Shown here one piece after another: positions 1-8,961 of a DNA stretch of 16,985 bases. Below the pieces are notes generated by a model that saw nothing but the letters and a program-made list of their open reading frames with translations, was not told where the DNA came from and did not search any database. Every line of letters begins with the position of its first letter. Positions within the stretch are counted from its first letter, which is position 1. The DNA is taken from NCBI GenBank assembly GCA_041741895.1, contig JBGSJO010000023.1:1-16985 (forward strand). The letters are read 5' to 3'. Source of the DNA: Allopontixanthobacter sp041741895 (GTDB lineage Bacteria; Pseudomonadota; Alphaproteobacteria; Sphingomonadales; Sphingomonadaceae). The translations under genes and the position numbers were made by a program.

Positions 1-130
1 TGGCGCTGCGCACCTCCAGCATCACGCCTGCAAGCATCACCAACCCCCCGCGCCGCGACTTGTGATACACCGGATGACGCGCCTCAAAATCTTTCTCTAT
101 CGCCGTGCTGACCACACTCGCCTTGAACAT
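1..130 (-). CDS. Transposase, IS4-like, N-terminal fragment (continues past left edge)
   Basis: An open frame runs from an ATG at 130 to the left edge with no stop, giving 43 residues that begin MFKASVVSTAIEKDFEARHP and continue with a HKSRR stretch and a short hydrophobic helix. The pattern (EARHP..HK.RR, then a helix ending LEVRSA) resembles the start of IS4-family transposases I know from other alphaproteobacteria. This is pattern recognition, not a search. A G-rich run (GGGGGGG) lies about 5 nt upstream of the ATG and can serve as ribosome binding site. The catalytic DDE region would lie outside the window, so activity cannot be judged. It points away from the phosphatase gene at 230. The reading frame and start are well supported; the family call is moderate. 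Confidence 0.5.
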   Translation of the reverse strand, partial: MFKASVVSTAIEKDFEARHPVYHKSRRGGLVMLAGVMLEVRSA

Positions 131-161
131 CTGACCCCCCCACGATTTATGGAGAGTTTCT

Positions 162-177
162 GAATCATACATGATTC
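162..177. repeat. 16-bp palindrome, possibly part of an insertion-sequence end
   Basis: GAATCAT and ATGATTC are perfect 7-bp inverted arms around a 2-bp centre (AC). The site lies between the transposase start at 130 and the phosphatase gene at 230. It could be part of the terminal inverted repeat of the insertion sequence or an operator. The other end of the element is not in the window, so the boundary cannot be fixed. Confidence 0.35.
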
Positions 178-229
178 CCCTGGGTCAAGAAAATATGACG
201 GGTGTTAAGGTTCGCATCTGCTGGGATAG

Positions 230-715
230 ATGGAAGAAATGAAAACAACTCCATCCGTGCTGTTTGTTTGCCTTGGCAACATCTGCCGGTCGCCCCTGGC
301 AGAGGCGGCCTTTCGCAAGGCGGCGGCAGAGGCCGGGCTGGAGGCAATTGCCGATTCCGCGGGGACTGCTGCCTATCACGTCGGCAGCCCGCCAGATTCG
401 CGCAGCATCGTGATTGCCGCACGTTACGGAGTTGATATCCTGAAATACCAAGGCCGGCAGATTGCGGCGGCGGATTACACGTTTTTCACCCATATCTTCG
501 CACTCGACAATGCAAACCTGACCGATATCCGGCGGCGCGCACCGGGCGGCGCAACTGCGGAAATTGCCCTGTTGCTGGATGTGGTCGATGGCCGCGAGGG
601 GCAGCCGGTGCTTGATCCCTATTACGGCGATCAGGAAGATTTCGAAACGACCTGGGCCGATGTCAGCGCGGCTGCCGAAGCGCTGGTGGCGCGTCTGCTG
701 TCAGACGGAACCTAA
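230..715 (+). CDS. Low-molecular-weight protein-tyrosine phosphatase
   Basis: This is a cytosolic phosphatase that removes phosphate from phosphotyrosine through a cysteinyl-phosphate intermediate. The P-loop CLGNICRS sits at residues 14-21, with nucleophile Cys14, Arg20 and Ser21, and the general-acid motif DPYYG begins at Asp129. At 161 aa the length is normal for the family. An in-frame TAG at 227-229 means translation cannot start earlier; ATG at 230 or ATG at 239 are the candidates and neither has an ideal ribosome binding site. Enzymes of this family often act on exopolysaccharide tyrosine kinases, but no such genes are nearby, so the substrate is unknown. The stop codon (713-715) overlaps the recG stop on the other strand (712-714). 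The family call is very secure. Confidence 0.95.
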   Translation: MEEMKTTPSVLFVCLGNICRSPLAEAAFRKAAAEAGLEAIADSAGTAAYHVGSPPDSRSIVIAARYGVDILKYQGRQIAAADYTFFTHIFALDNANLTDIRRRAPGGATAEIALLLDVVDGREGQPVLDPYYGDQEDFETTWADVSAAAEALVARLLSDGT

Positions 716-2769
716 CCCCCGCGCAACATCTGGACGCCCCAGTCCCGCTCGAACAGATACAGCAGCATCCGCGCCGCTTCACCGCGCGACCCGGACAGGC
801 CGCCATCACGTTCCATCAACAGCCGCGCATCATCATGGGCGAGCGGCAGCAGCCGAGTGATCTGTTCCAGCGTCGCGACCCGGAACGGGGTATCGCCCGA
901 CTGGCGGGTGCCGAGCAGTTCGCCGCCGCCCCGCAGCCGCAGATCTTCCTCCGCCAGCAGGAATCCATCCTGCGTCTCTCGCATCAGGGCAAGCCGTTCG
1001 CGGGCGGTTTCGGACATGGTGGGGCCGCGCAGCAGCAGGCAGACAGACTTCTCCGAACCGCGCCCCACCCGGCCGCGCAATTGGTGCAGCTGCGCGAGGC
1101 CGAACCGCTCCGCCTGTTCGATCACCATCAGGGTTGATGCCGGAACATCGACCCCGACCTCGATCACCGTGGTGGCAACCAGCAATTTTGCAGCACCGCT
1201 GGAAAATCGCTCCATCGCGGCGTCTTTCATCTCGGGCTTTAGTTGGCCGTGGACCAGCACGACACCCTCGCCGAACCGTTCGTGCAGGGACGCGTAGCGC
1301 TCCTCGGCGGCGGCGATGTCGTCAGTCTCGTTATCGCGCACCATCGGGCATACCCAATAGGCCTGTTGACCAGAGGCAATATGCCGCCCCACCGCCTCAA
1401 CCACATCGGGCAGCCGTTCCTGCGCCACCACCCGCGTATCAATCGCCTGCCTGCCGGGCGGCATTTCATCGAGGCGGCTCACATCCATCTCGCCGTATTG
1501 CGCCAGCGTCAGCGTGCGGGGGATTGGCGTGGCGGTCATCGCCAGCGTATGCGGGGTGCGCTTGCCCTTGCTGGCCAGCATCAGCCGCTGGGCAACCCCG
1601 AAGCGGTGCTGCTCGTCGATCACCACCAGGCCCAGATTGCGGTAATTCACTGTATCCTGGAATATCGCATGGGTGCCGACCACGATCTGGATGCTGCCGT
1701 CCATCAGCCCCATCAGGATCGATTCGCGCGCCCGGCCCTTGTCACGCCCGGTCAGCAGCGCAACCTGCGCACCGGTGGGTGCAGCCATGTTGCGCAGGGT
1801 TTCATAGTGCTGCCGCGCCAGGATTTCGGTGGGTGCCAGCATTGCCGCCTGCGCACCGGCCTCCGCCGCGATCAGCATCGCCTCCAGCGCAACCACGGTC
1901 TTCCCTGCGCCGACATCGCCCTGAAGCAAGCGCAGCATCGGCGCTTCCTGCTGCAGGTCGCCTTCGATTTCGGCAATGGAGCGGGTCTGCGCGCCGGTGA
2001 GCGGGAACGGCAATTGCAACTTGCCGCGATAAGACCCGTCGCCTCTAAGCGGCTGTCCCTTGCGCGCGCGATTGTCCGCCCGCACCAGCATCAGCGCCAG
2101 GCTGTTGGCGAGCAATTCATCATAGGCGAGCCGGTCACGCGGGCCGGCATCCTCGGATTTGTGGGCCGCGCGCAAGGCGTCCGCCCAGGGTTGCCAGCCT
2201 GCCTTGGCCAGCTGGGCCCGCTCGATCCATTCGGGCATTTCCGGCAGCCGGCCCAGCGCCTGCTCCACCAGTCCCGCAAGTTTGGCCTGGGTCAGCCCTT
2301 CGGACAGGCGGTAAACCGGTTCGCTCAGCCGCCCCAGCGTATCGCCGCCATCGGCCACAACATGATCGGGATGAACAATCTGGAGCATATCGCCATAACG
2401 GTCGAGCCGCCCGGCAACCCAGCGTTTCTCCCCCACCGGCAGCAGTTTTTTGGCGGTATAGGAGGCGCGGCCGAAATAGGTCAGCGAGCAGACATTGCCT
2501 ACCTCGTCCTGCGCCAGTACGCGGTACGGCCCGCGCACGCTGGAACTGCGATGTTCGATCGGAGTCAGCGCAACGATGATCTGCTCCCCTTCGCTGCCCG
2601 CATCCAGATCGGCAATGGCGTGGCGGGTGACGAAGCGTTCTGGCAGATGGAAAATGATATCGCGCACCCGGGACAGCCCGAGTTTCGCCAGCGGTTTCCT
2701 GAGTTTCGGCCCCACGCCCTCCAGCGCCTCGGTCTCGACAAACAGGGGATTGAGGGCTTCGGGGCGCAT
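712..2769 (-). CDS. recG: ATP-dependent DNA helicase RecG
   Basis: RecG is a superfamily 2 double-strand DNA translocase that remodels stalled replication forks and Holliday junctions. The product has 685 residues, close to the E. coli length (about 690). An N-terminal wedge/OB-fold region lies roughly at residues 60-150. Helicase motifs follow in order: Walker A GDVGAGKT at 284-291, the DEQH box at 385-388, motif III TATPIPRT at 412-419, and motif VI QLRGRVGRG at 563-571. The C-terminal RLRGGGELLG and TRQSG elements are the RecG/Mfd translocation motif area. It starts at ATG 2769, 52 bp from the divergent sdhE start, so the two promoters must share that short gap. Its end overlaps the convergent phosphatase stop. 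It looks intact. Confidence 0.97.
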   Translation of the reverse strand: MRPEALNPLFVETEALEGVGPKLRKPLAKLGLSRVRDIIFHLPERFVTRHAIADLDAGSEGEQIIVALTPIEHRSSSVRGPYRVLAQDEVGNVCSLTYFGRASYTAKKLLPVGEKRWVAGRLDRYGDMLQIVHPDHVVADGGDTLGRLSEPVYRLSEGLTQAKLAGLVEQALGRLPEMPEWIERAQLAKAGWQPWADALRAAHKSEDAGPRDRLAYDELLANSLALMLVRADNRARKGQPLRGDGSYRGKLQLPFPLTGAQTRSIAEIEGDLQQEAPMLRLLQGDVGAGKTVVALEAMLIAAEAGAQAAMLAPTEILARQHYETLRNMAAPTGAQVALLTGRDKGRARESILMGLMDGSIQIVVGTHAIFQDTVNYRNLGLVVIDEQHRFGVAQRLMLASKGKRTPHTLAMTATPIPRTLTLAQYGEMDVSRLDEMPPGRQAIDTRVVAQERLPDVVEAVGRHIASGQQAYWVCPMVRDNETDDIAAAEERYASLHERFGEGVVLVHGQLKPEMKDAAMERFSSGAAKLLVATTVIEVGVDVPASTLMVIEQAERFGLAQLHQLRGRVGRGSEKSVCLLLRGPTMSETARERLALMRETQDGFLLAEEDLRLRGGGELLGTRQSGDTPFRVATLEQITRLLPLAHDDARLLMERDGGLSGSRGEAARMLLYLFERDWGVQMLRGG

Positions 2770-2821
2770 GGTCTTTCTATAGCCGCTTGCACGGCAATGG
2801 CGAGTGCCCTAACCGGCCTCT

Positions 2822-3100
2822 ATGCCCGACAAAAGCTCCCTCGAAACCCGTTTTGCCCGCGCCAAATTCCGCGGCTGGCACCGCGGCACGCGCGAAGCGG
2901 ATTACATGATCGGCGGTTTCTTCGACCGGTATTACACAAGTTGGGGCGAAGCGGAACTCGTATGGTACGAAACGCTGCTCGATGAAGAAGACGTGGAAAT
3001 CATGGCATGGGCGCTGAAAACCCAGGAAGTACCTGAGCACATTGCTGGTCCGCAGATGGACCTGATGATGCGGCTCGATTACGTCGAAATACCCCGCTGA
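2822..3100 (+). CDS. sdhE: FAD assembly factor SdhE (succinate dehydrogenase assembly factor 2 family)
   Basis: This 92-aa soluble protein belongs to the SdhE/Sdh5 family (DUF339), which promotes covalent attachment of FAD to the flavoprotein subunit of succinate dehydrogenase. The diagnostic RGxxE motif is present as RGTRE at residues 21-25, followed by the family's aromatic, acidic helical core (GGFFDRYY, then WYETLLDEED). The length is normal. The gene is not beside sdh genes here; it sits between divergent recG and co-directional mfd, an arrangement I believe is common in alphaproteobacteria. The ribosome binding site is weak. The gap to mfd is only 36 nt, so sdhE and mfd are probably co-transcribed. 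Confidence 0.93.
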   Translation: MPDKSSLETRFARAKFRGWHRGTREADYMIGGFFDRYYTSWGEAELVWYETLLDEEDVEIMAWALKTQEVPEHIAGPQMDLMMRLDYVEIPR

Positions 3101-3136
3101 CGGGACCCCCCGTTTTCACCACCGATAGAGCCTGTA

Positions 3137-6100
3137 ATGCCAGACCTTTCCCGCATTCTTGATGCGAATATATCGCTGACCCTGTCCTCCGTCGCGCGAG
3201 GATCGCAGCCGCTGGTGCTGGCCGATCTGGCGCGCGCGTCGAAGGGGCGCGCGGTGTTTATCGCGGCAGACGATGCTGCGATGCGGGCGGTGTCGGACAC
3301 TGCGCATTTCTTCGCGCCTGAATTGGAAGTCATCGAATTTCCGGCTTGGGACTGCCTGCCGTATGACCGCGCGAGCCCCGCACTGTCGGTAAGTGCAAAA
3401 CGGCTCTCGGCACTCCACAGCTTGCAAACCGGCAAGCGCGGATCGCAATTGCTGGTCACCACGGTCAACGCGGTGCTGCAACGTGTGCTGACGCCGTTCC
3501 GGATTCGCGAATCGGTCCGGCTGTTCAAACCAGGGACGCAAATCGGGCATGCCAGCCTGACGCATTTGCTGATGCGGCAGGGCTATTCACGCACCGACAC
3601 CGTAATCGACGCAGGCGAATTTGCCGTGCGCGGGTCGATTTTCGACATCTTCCCGTCCGGTCTGGAACAGGGGCTGCGGCTCGATTTCTTCGGTGACGAG
3701 TTGGAAAGCCTGCGCCTGTTCGATCCCGGCACGCAGATGAGCACCGGCATCCTGAAGGAACATCTGCTGTTGCCCGCCAGCGAAGCCTTGCTGGATGAAG
3801 ATACCATCAAGCGGTTCCGCGGCCGGTATCGCGAGATGTTCGGCGCGGCGGCGACGGGTGATCCGCTGTATCAGGCAGTCAGCGAAGGGCGGCGGCAGGC
3901 CGGGATGGAACATTGGCTGCCCCTGTTCGAGGACAATCTGACGACGCTGTTCGATCACCTGTCCAAGGATGACCAGATCATTATCGACAGCGGCGCGATC
4001 TCTGCCGGGGAAGAACGGCTGTCGGACATTACCGAATATCACCAATCGCGTCAGGATGCGGCGGGCCAGAAAGCTGGCAGTTACCGTCCGATCGCAGAGG
4101 ATGCACTGTATCTGACCGGCTCCGAATATCAGGGCTTCCTGAAAGAATGGCCGGTTCACAAGACCAGCATCTTTGCCGAACCGCCGGGCAAGACAGTGGT
4201 CGATTTCGGCTTTACCTCCGCCCGCGATTTCACACCCGAACGCGCGCGAGGGGACAATATCTACAGCGCCGCCGCGCAACATTTGCAATCCCTAGCCAAG
4301 AACGGCAAACGCCCGCTGCTCGCGGCCTATTCGACCGGCAGCCGCGCCCGCATTGCCTCGATCCTATCGGAAGCAGGGACCGAAACCGCATTGGCGGATA
4401 GCTGGCAGGAAGCCCTGGGCCTGTCTGCCAAAGGCAAGCCGGTGGCACTGGTCCTGCCACTGGAAAGCGGCTTTGCAAACGACCAGCTGGAACTGCTGAC
4501 CGAACAGGATATCCTGGGCGACCGGCTGGTCCGCCGCAAGAAGAAGCGCAAGGATGCCGACGCCTTCCTGGCCGAATTGTCCGCGCTCAGCACCGGCGAT
4601 CTGGTGGTTCACAGCGATCACGGCATCGGGCGATATCTCGGGCTGGAACCGATCGCGGCGGGCAAGAGCCTGCATGATTGCGTCTGCCTCGAGTATGCCG
4701 GGGGCGACAAACTCTACATCCCGGTCGAAAATCTCGAAGTGCTGTCGCGCTACGGCTCGTCCGAAGAATTTGTCCAGCTCGACCGGCTCGGGGGCGAGGC
4801 ATGGCAACGCCGCAGCTCGCGGATGAAGCAACGCATTCGCGAAATCGCAAGCGAATTGATGAAAACCGCCGCCGCCCGTGCCCTGCGCAAGGCCCCAATT
4901 CTCAGCGCGGACGGCACCAGTTTCAACCAGTTTGTCGACCGTTTTCCGTGGGAAGAAACCGACGATCAGGACCGCGCGATTTCCGATGTGTTGGCCGATC
5001 TGGAAAGCGGACGTCCTATGGACCGGCTGGTATGCGGCGATGTCGGCTTCGGCAAAACCGAAGTTGCCTTGCGCGCGGCGTTCGTCGCGGCCATGAACGG
5101 CCAGCAGGTCGCCGTGGTCGCGCCGACCACCCTCCTCGCCCGGCAGCATTACACCAATTTCGCCGAACGTTTCGCCGGTTTCCCGCTGAAAATCGGGCGC
5201 CTGTCGCGACTCGTCCCGGCCAAGGAAATGACCGACACCCGCAAGGGACTGGACGACGGCACGATGGATGTGGTGATCGGCACCCATGCGATCCTGTCGA
5301 AATCGACCCGATTCAAGGATCTCGGCCTGGTGATCGTGGACGAGGAACAGCGCTTCGGCGTGACCCACAAGGAAAAGCTGAAACAGCTGCGCGCCGATGT
5401 CCATGTGCTGACGCTAACGGCCACGCCGATCCCGCGCACGCTGCAGATGGCGATGGCGGGCCTGCGCGAACTGTCCACCATCCAGACCCCACCGGTCGAC
5501 CGGTTGGCCGTGCGCACCTATGTTATGGAATGGGACGATATGGTGATGCGCGAGGCCTTGCTGCGCGAACACCACCGTGGCGGGCAGAGTTTTATCGTGG
5601 TCCCGCGCATTGCCGACATGGCCAGCGTGGAAGAATGGCTGCATGAACATGTGCCCGAGATCAAAGCGATCAGCGCGCACGGCCAGATGTCCCCGACCGA
5701 AGTCGAAACGCGGATGGGCGCGTTTTACGACCGGAAATACGAGGTGCTGCTGTCGACCACGATCGTCGAGAGCGGGCTCGACATTCCCACCGCCAACACC
5801 ATCATCATCCACCGTGCCGACCGTTTCGGGCTGGCCCAATTGTACCAGTTGCGCGGCCGCGTGGGCCGGTCGAAACTGCGCGCCTATGCCTATCTCACCC
5901 ACCCGCGGGACCAGCAATTGTCCCAAGTTGCGGAGAAACGCCTGAAGGTGCTGGGCGATCTCGACAGCCTCGGCGCCGGGTTTCAGCTCGCCAGCCACGA
6001 TCTCGACATTCGCGGTGCAGGCAATTTGCTGGGTGACGAACAATCGGGCCACATCCGCGAGGTTGGATTCGAATTATACCAGTCGATGCTGGAAGATGCG

Positions 6101-6613
6101 ATCATGGCGGTAAAGGCCGGGGACACCGGGTTGGAACGCGATACGGCCAAGCTGAGCCCGCAGATTACCGTCGATGCACCGATCATGATCCCGGAAGATT
6201 ATGTGCCTGATCTGACCGTGCGGATGGCACTGTATCGCCGCCTCAACAACGCACAGGACAAGGCAGAGATCGAGGCGATGGCGGCGGAAATGATCGACCG
6301 ATTCGGCGCGCTGCCGCAGCCGACCAGCAATCTGATCCGTCTGATCGAAATCAAGCATCAGGCGATTGCCGCCAATATTTCAAAGATCGATGTCGGCGTG
6401 CGCGGCACGCTAGTGACGTTCCACAAGGACGATTTTTCCGATCCGATGGGACTATTGTCCTATGTCGAGCGGCTGGGCGATACCGCAAAATTGCGCCCCG
6501 ATATGAAACTGGTGATCAACCGGGCGTGGAGCGATCCGATCTCACGCCTGAATGGCCTCTTCCAGCTGACCAAGGGCCTAAGCAATATTGCCCGGAAAGC
6601 CGCCAGGCGCTGA
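3137..6613 (+). CDS. mfd: Transcription-repair coupling factor Mfd
   Basis: Mfd removes RNA polymerase stalled at DNA lesions and recruits UvrA, coupling transcription to nucleotide excision repair. The product has 1158 residues, a normal length. The N-terminal third is the UvrB-homology module that contacts UvrA (for example EFPAWDCLPYDRASP near residue 70). A CarD-like RNA polymerase interaction domain starts near residue 484 (GDLVVHSDHGIGRYLGLE). The RecG-like translocase has Walker A GDVGFGKT at 634-641, DEEQ at 735-738, TATPIPRT at 761-768 and a QLRGRVGRS motif near 903. The C-terminal autoinhibitory domain follows. The frame is intact. It lies 36 nt after sdhE and ends 4 nt from the convergent EAL-domain gene, with no clear terminator between them. 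Confidence 0.97.
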   Translation: MPDLSRILDANISLTLSSVARGSQPLVLADLARASKGRAVFIAADDAAMRAVSDTAHFFAPELEVIEFPAWDCLPYDRASPALSVSAKRLSALHSLQTGKRGSQLLVTTVNAVLQRVLTPFRIRESVRLFKPGTQIGHASLTHLLMRQGYSRTDTVIDAGEFAVRGSIFDIFPSGLEQGLRLDFFGDELESLRLFDPGTQMSTGILKEHLLLPASEALLDEDTIKRFRGRYREMFGAAATGDPLYQAVSEGRRQAGMEHWLPLFEDNLTTLFDHLSKDDQIIIDSGAISAGEERLSDITEYHQSRQDAAGQKAGSYRPIAEDALYLTGSEYQGFLKEWPVHKTSIFAEPPGKTVVDFGFTSARDFTPERARGDNIYSAAAQHLQSLAKNGKRPLLAAYSTGSRARIASILSEAGTETALADSWQEALGLSAKGKPVALVLPLESGFANDQLELLTEQDILGDRLVRRKKKRKDADAFLAELSALSTGDLVVHSDHGIGRYLGLEPIAAGKSLHDCVCLEYAGGDKLYIPVENLEVLSRYGSSEEFVQLDRLGGEAWQRRSSRMKQRIREIASELMKTAAARALRKAPILSADGTSFNQFVDRFPWEETDDQDRAISDVLADLESGRPMDRLVCGDVGFGKTEVALRAAFVAAMNGQQVAVVAPTTLLARQHYTNFAERFAGFPLKIGRLSRLVPAKEMTDTRKGLDDGTMDVVIGTHAILSKSTRFKDLGLVIVDEEQRFGVTHKEKLKQLRADVHVLTLTATPIPRTLQMAMAGLRELSTIQTPPVDRLAVRTYVMEWDDMVMREALLREHHRGGQSFIVVPRIADMASVEEWLHEHVPEIKAISAHGQMSPTEVETRMGAFYDRKYEVLLSTTIVESGLDIPTANTIIIHRADRFGLAQLYQLRGRVGRSKLRAYAYLTHPRDQQLSQVAEKRLKVLGDLDSLGAGFQLASHDLDIRGAGNLLGDEQSGHIREVGFELYQSMLEDAIMAVKAGDTGLERDTAKLSPQITVDAPIMIPEDYVPDLTVRMALYRRLNNAQDKAEIEAMAAEMIDRFGALPQPTSNLIRLIEIKHQAIAANISKIDVGVRGTLVTFHKDDFSDPMGLLSYVERLGDTAKLRPDMKLVINRAWSDPISRLNGLFQLTKGLSNIARKAARR

Positions 6614-6617
6614 TCTG

Positions 6618-7943
6618 TCAGCAGGCCCGCAGCGCCAGAACCGCGAATTCCTCGGCTTCCATCGGTGCTGCCCGCAAGAACCCCTGGTAAAACTCGCACC
6701 CTTCGCTGGCGATCAGATCCCGCTGGGACTGCGTCTCTATACCCTCTGCAATCGTCTTGAGCCCCAATGCCTTGGACATCGCCACAATTGCCCGGAACAC
6801 AGCCAGATCTTTTGGTGCCTCTGCGATCCCTTCCACCATCGCCCGGTCAAGTTTGAGGTAGTCCAGCGGCAATATCTGAAGGTATCGGAAGTTGCAGAAA
6901 CCGGCACCGAAATCATCGAGCGCAATTCGCACCCCGCTGCCCCGCAGATCACCCAGCATTGCGGCCGATCGTTCGAGTTCGGCCAGCAATACATGTTCGG
7001 TGATTTCCAGCGTCAACTGACCCGGAGCAAATCCGGATGCGGCAATCATCGCCAATAGCTCTCTGGCAAAACTGGCGGCGGCCAGATCAGCCGGTGTGAC
7101 ATTGAGCGACAGGCGCATCTCAACCGGCCAATGCGCAGCTTCCCCCAGCGCCCGTTCGGCAATATGGCGCGAAAGCGGAGCTAGATGATCGGCCCGTTCG
7201 GCAATCGCAAACAGCGTGCTGGCACCAATGCGGCCCAATTGCGGATGTTGCCAGCGGGCCAGTGCCTCCGCCCCGATCAACCGGTCATCGGGCAGGCTGT
7301 ATTGCGGCTGATACACCACCTCGATCTCGCCCCGGTCGAGCGCGGCCAGCAAATCGGCTTCCAATTGCGCATTGGGCCGCCCGCGCGGGGTGTGGACGCC
7401 ATCGGCCCAAACAACGCGCTGGCCATGGCTCTGTTGCGCCTGTTCCAATGCCTGGCCCAACCGGTCGAAGATCATCTTCGCCCCCTCCCCCGGCATAGCC
7501 CGCATCAGGGCAACGCGCGGCCACAAACGCAGGGTGGCGGCATCTTCCAGTCCGGCAATAGGATGGGCGACGGCGTCCGCCAGGGCTTCTCCCAGCCATT
7601 GCCACCGCTCCCGGCTGCACGCTTCACGCACCGCAAGCAGGAATTTCCCGCCACCGATACGTGCGGCAATCCAGTCACCATCTTCGAATTCATCGTCAGA
7701 GAAATGTCCGATCCGCTGTGCCACGGTAACCAGCGCCCCGTCGCCTGCCGCCTCGCCATAGGCCAGATTGACCGTGTCGAACCGCCCGAGCGCCAGCACC
7801 ATGATGTGAACGGACGCGGCGCGCCCTTCATCATTTGCCTGTTGCTGCCATTCGTTCAACCGGTCCTGTACCGCTTCGGTGCAGGCAAGCCCGGTCAGAA
7901 CGTCTCTCAGGTCGGTTTGGATCATGCGTTGAATACTTGCCAT
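6618..7943 (-). CDS. Cyclic-di-GMP phosphodiesterase with degenerate GGDEF and intact EAL domain
   Basis: The 441-aa protein has a GGDEF-like domain (about 40-180) followed by an EAL domain (about 192-435). The GGDEF signature is degenerate (GGGKF at 97-101), so cyclase activity is unlikely; such domains sometimes act as GTP or regulatory sites. The EAL domain keeps the expected catalytic set: EAL at 226-228, Asn281, Glu313 and Glu316 in LEITE, Asp343-Asp344 in DDFG, Lys364, Glu400 in AEGIE, and QG at 420-421. It should therefore hydrolyse c-di-GMP to pGpG. No signal peptide, membrane segment or sensory domain is visible, so it is probably cytosolic. Start is ATG 7943; the ribosome binding site is weak and Met7 is an alternative. 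It is divergent from nadK across a 137-bp gap. Confidence 0.9.
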   Translation of the reverse strand: MASIQRMIQTDLRDVLTGLACTEAVQDRLNEWQQQANDEGRAASVHIMVLALGRFDTVNLAYGEAAGDGALVTVAQRIGHFSDDEFEDGDWIAARIGGGKFLLAVREACSRERWQWLGEALADAVAHPIAGLEDAATLRLWPRVALMRAMPGEGAKMIFDRLGQALEQAQQSHGQRVVWADGVHTPRGRPNAQLEADLLAALDRGEIEVVYQPQYSLPDDRLIGAEALARWQHPQLGRIGASTLFAIAERADHLAPLSRHIAERALGEAAHWPVEMRLSLNVTPADLAAASFARELLAMIAASGFAPGQLTLEITEHVLLAELERSAAMLGDLRGSGVRIALDDFGAGFCNFRYLQILPLDYLKLDRAMVEGIAEAPKDLAVFRAIVAMSKALGLKTIAEGIETQSQRDLIASEGCEFYQGFLRAAPMEAEEFAVLALRAC

Positions 7944-8080
7944 GATGTTGCCGTAACGCGAAATTTATTGTGTGCCTGCGATTTGTCGGATGCGTTGCCA
8001 AATGGCACAGCGGCCCATAGGGACACAGACACACCATGCGCCGCGACCTATTGGCCGCAACACACAGGGGGAGCGGACTT

Positions 8081-8869
8081 ATGACCGACAGACATAATTT
8101 TACCCGCCTGGCCCTGCTCGCATCCGATACCGATCAGGCGAGGGAAGCGGAGGCCGAACTGCGCCATCTGGTCGACTGGGTACCCTTGGCAGAGGCGGAA
8201 GCCGTGGTGGTGCTTGGCGGCGATGGCTTCATGCTGCAAACTTTGCACCATATGCTCGATAGCGGGCGCGTGATCCCGGCTTATGGACTAAATCTGGGAA
8301 CGGTGGGCTTTTTGATGAACAAACGGCGCAGCAGGTCGAACTTCCTTGCCCGGGTAAATCGGTCACGTGCCATCGCCATTGGCCCGCTGAAGATGGAGGC
8401 AGTGACTCAGGACGGTACGCACCACAATTTTTACGCCATCAACGAAGTCTCTCTGCTGCGCGAAACCCGCCAGACGGCCAAGATAGAAGTGACCGTGAAT
8501 GAAACGGTACGGATCAAGGAATTGGCCTGTGACGGCGTACTGGTGGCCACGCCAGCTGGTTCGACTGCTTACAATTTGTCCGCCAATGGCCCGATCCTGC
8601 CGCTTGATTCCAAATTGCTGGCACTGACCCCGATTTCCGCTTTCCGCCCACGCCGCTGGGCCGGCGCGATATTACCGGATCGCAGCAGGATTAGGCTTCG
8701 CGTGCTCGACCCGCGCAAACGGCCCGTGTCGGCAGTCGCCGATCAGAAAGAAGTGCGCGACATTGCGCAGGTCTCGCTCGAAATCGCGAGCGAGGCGCAG
8801 CTGACGCTGCTGTTCGATCCCGGCCATTCACTGGACGAACGGATCGTGGCTGAACAGTTCCTGGTCTGA
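8081..8869 (+). CDS. nadK: NAD kinase
   Basis: NAD kinase phosphorylates NAD to NADP and is the only de novo source of NADP(H). Counted from ATG 8081 (262 aa), the GGDG nucleotide-binding motif is at 46-49, the NE pair is at 121-122, and the conserved CDGVLVATPAGSTAYNLSA block begins at Cys150. I chose ATG 8081 because AGGGGGAG lies 7 nt upstream. The frame also has an ATG at 8036 that would add 15 residues, but it has no ribosome binding site at useful spacing. The domain lies about where expected from this start, and 262 aa fits small alphaproteobacterial NadK proteins. It is followed after 92 nt by tRNA-Asn. Confidence 0.94.
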   Translation: MTDRHNFTRLALLASDTDQAREAEAELRHLVDWVPLAEAEAVVVLGGDGFMLQTLHHMLDSGRVIPAYGLNLGTVGFLMNKRRSRSNFLARVNRSRAIAIGPLKMEAVTQDGTHHNFYAINEVSLLRETRQTAKIEVTVNETVRIKELACDGVLVATPAGSTAYNLSANGPILPLDSKLLALTPISAFRPRRWAGAILPDRSRIRLRVLDPRKRPVSAVADQKEVRDIAQVSLEIASEAQLTLLFDPGHSLDERIVAEQFLV

Positions 8870-8897
8870 CTTTTTCGCATTGCTCGCGACCAGCCAC

Positions 8898-8926
8898 TTG
8901 CCAAACGAAACCGGCCTGCATATAGG
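8898..8926 (+). promoter_or_regulatory. Sigma70-like promoter of tRNA-Asn
   Basis: A -35 hexamer TTGCCA (8898-8903) and a -10 hexamer TATAGG (8921-8926) are separated by exactly 17 bp. Transcription would begin near 8933, giving a leader of roughly 30 nt before the mature tRNA at 8962. The match to consensus and the spacing are good for a GC-rich background. Confidence 0.65.
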
Positions 8927-8961
8927 CTCACCCCTGCCCACCAAGGCAGCGGAGATGTTGT

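Noticed and set aside
1243..2985. 580-codon plus-strand frame opposite recG
   Set aside because: It is antisense to an intact recG with all helicase motifs and shows no recognisable domain; long shadow frames are expected in GC-rich DNA.
4364..5404. 346-codon minus-strand frame within mfd
   Set aside because: Antisense shadow of conserved mfd coding sequence.
7996..8007. TGCCA-AA-TGGCA inverted repeat in the gap between the EAL gene and nadK
   Set aside because: Only 5-bp arms; could be an operator but is too short to call without comparison.
8036..8080. 15-codon extension of NAD kinase from ATG 8036
   Set aside because: No ribosome binding site at useful spacing, while ATG 8081 has AGGGGGAG 7 nt upstream.
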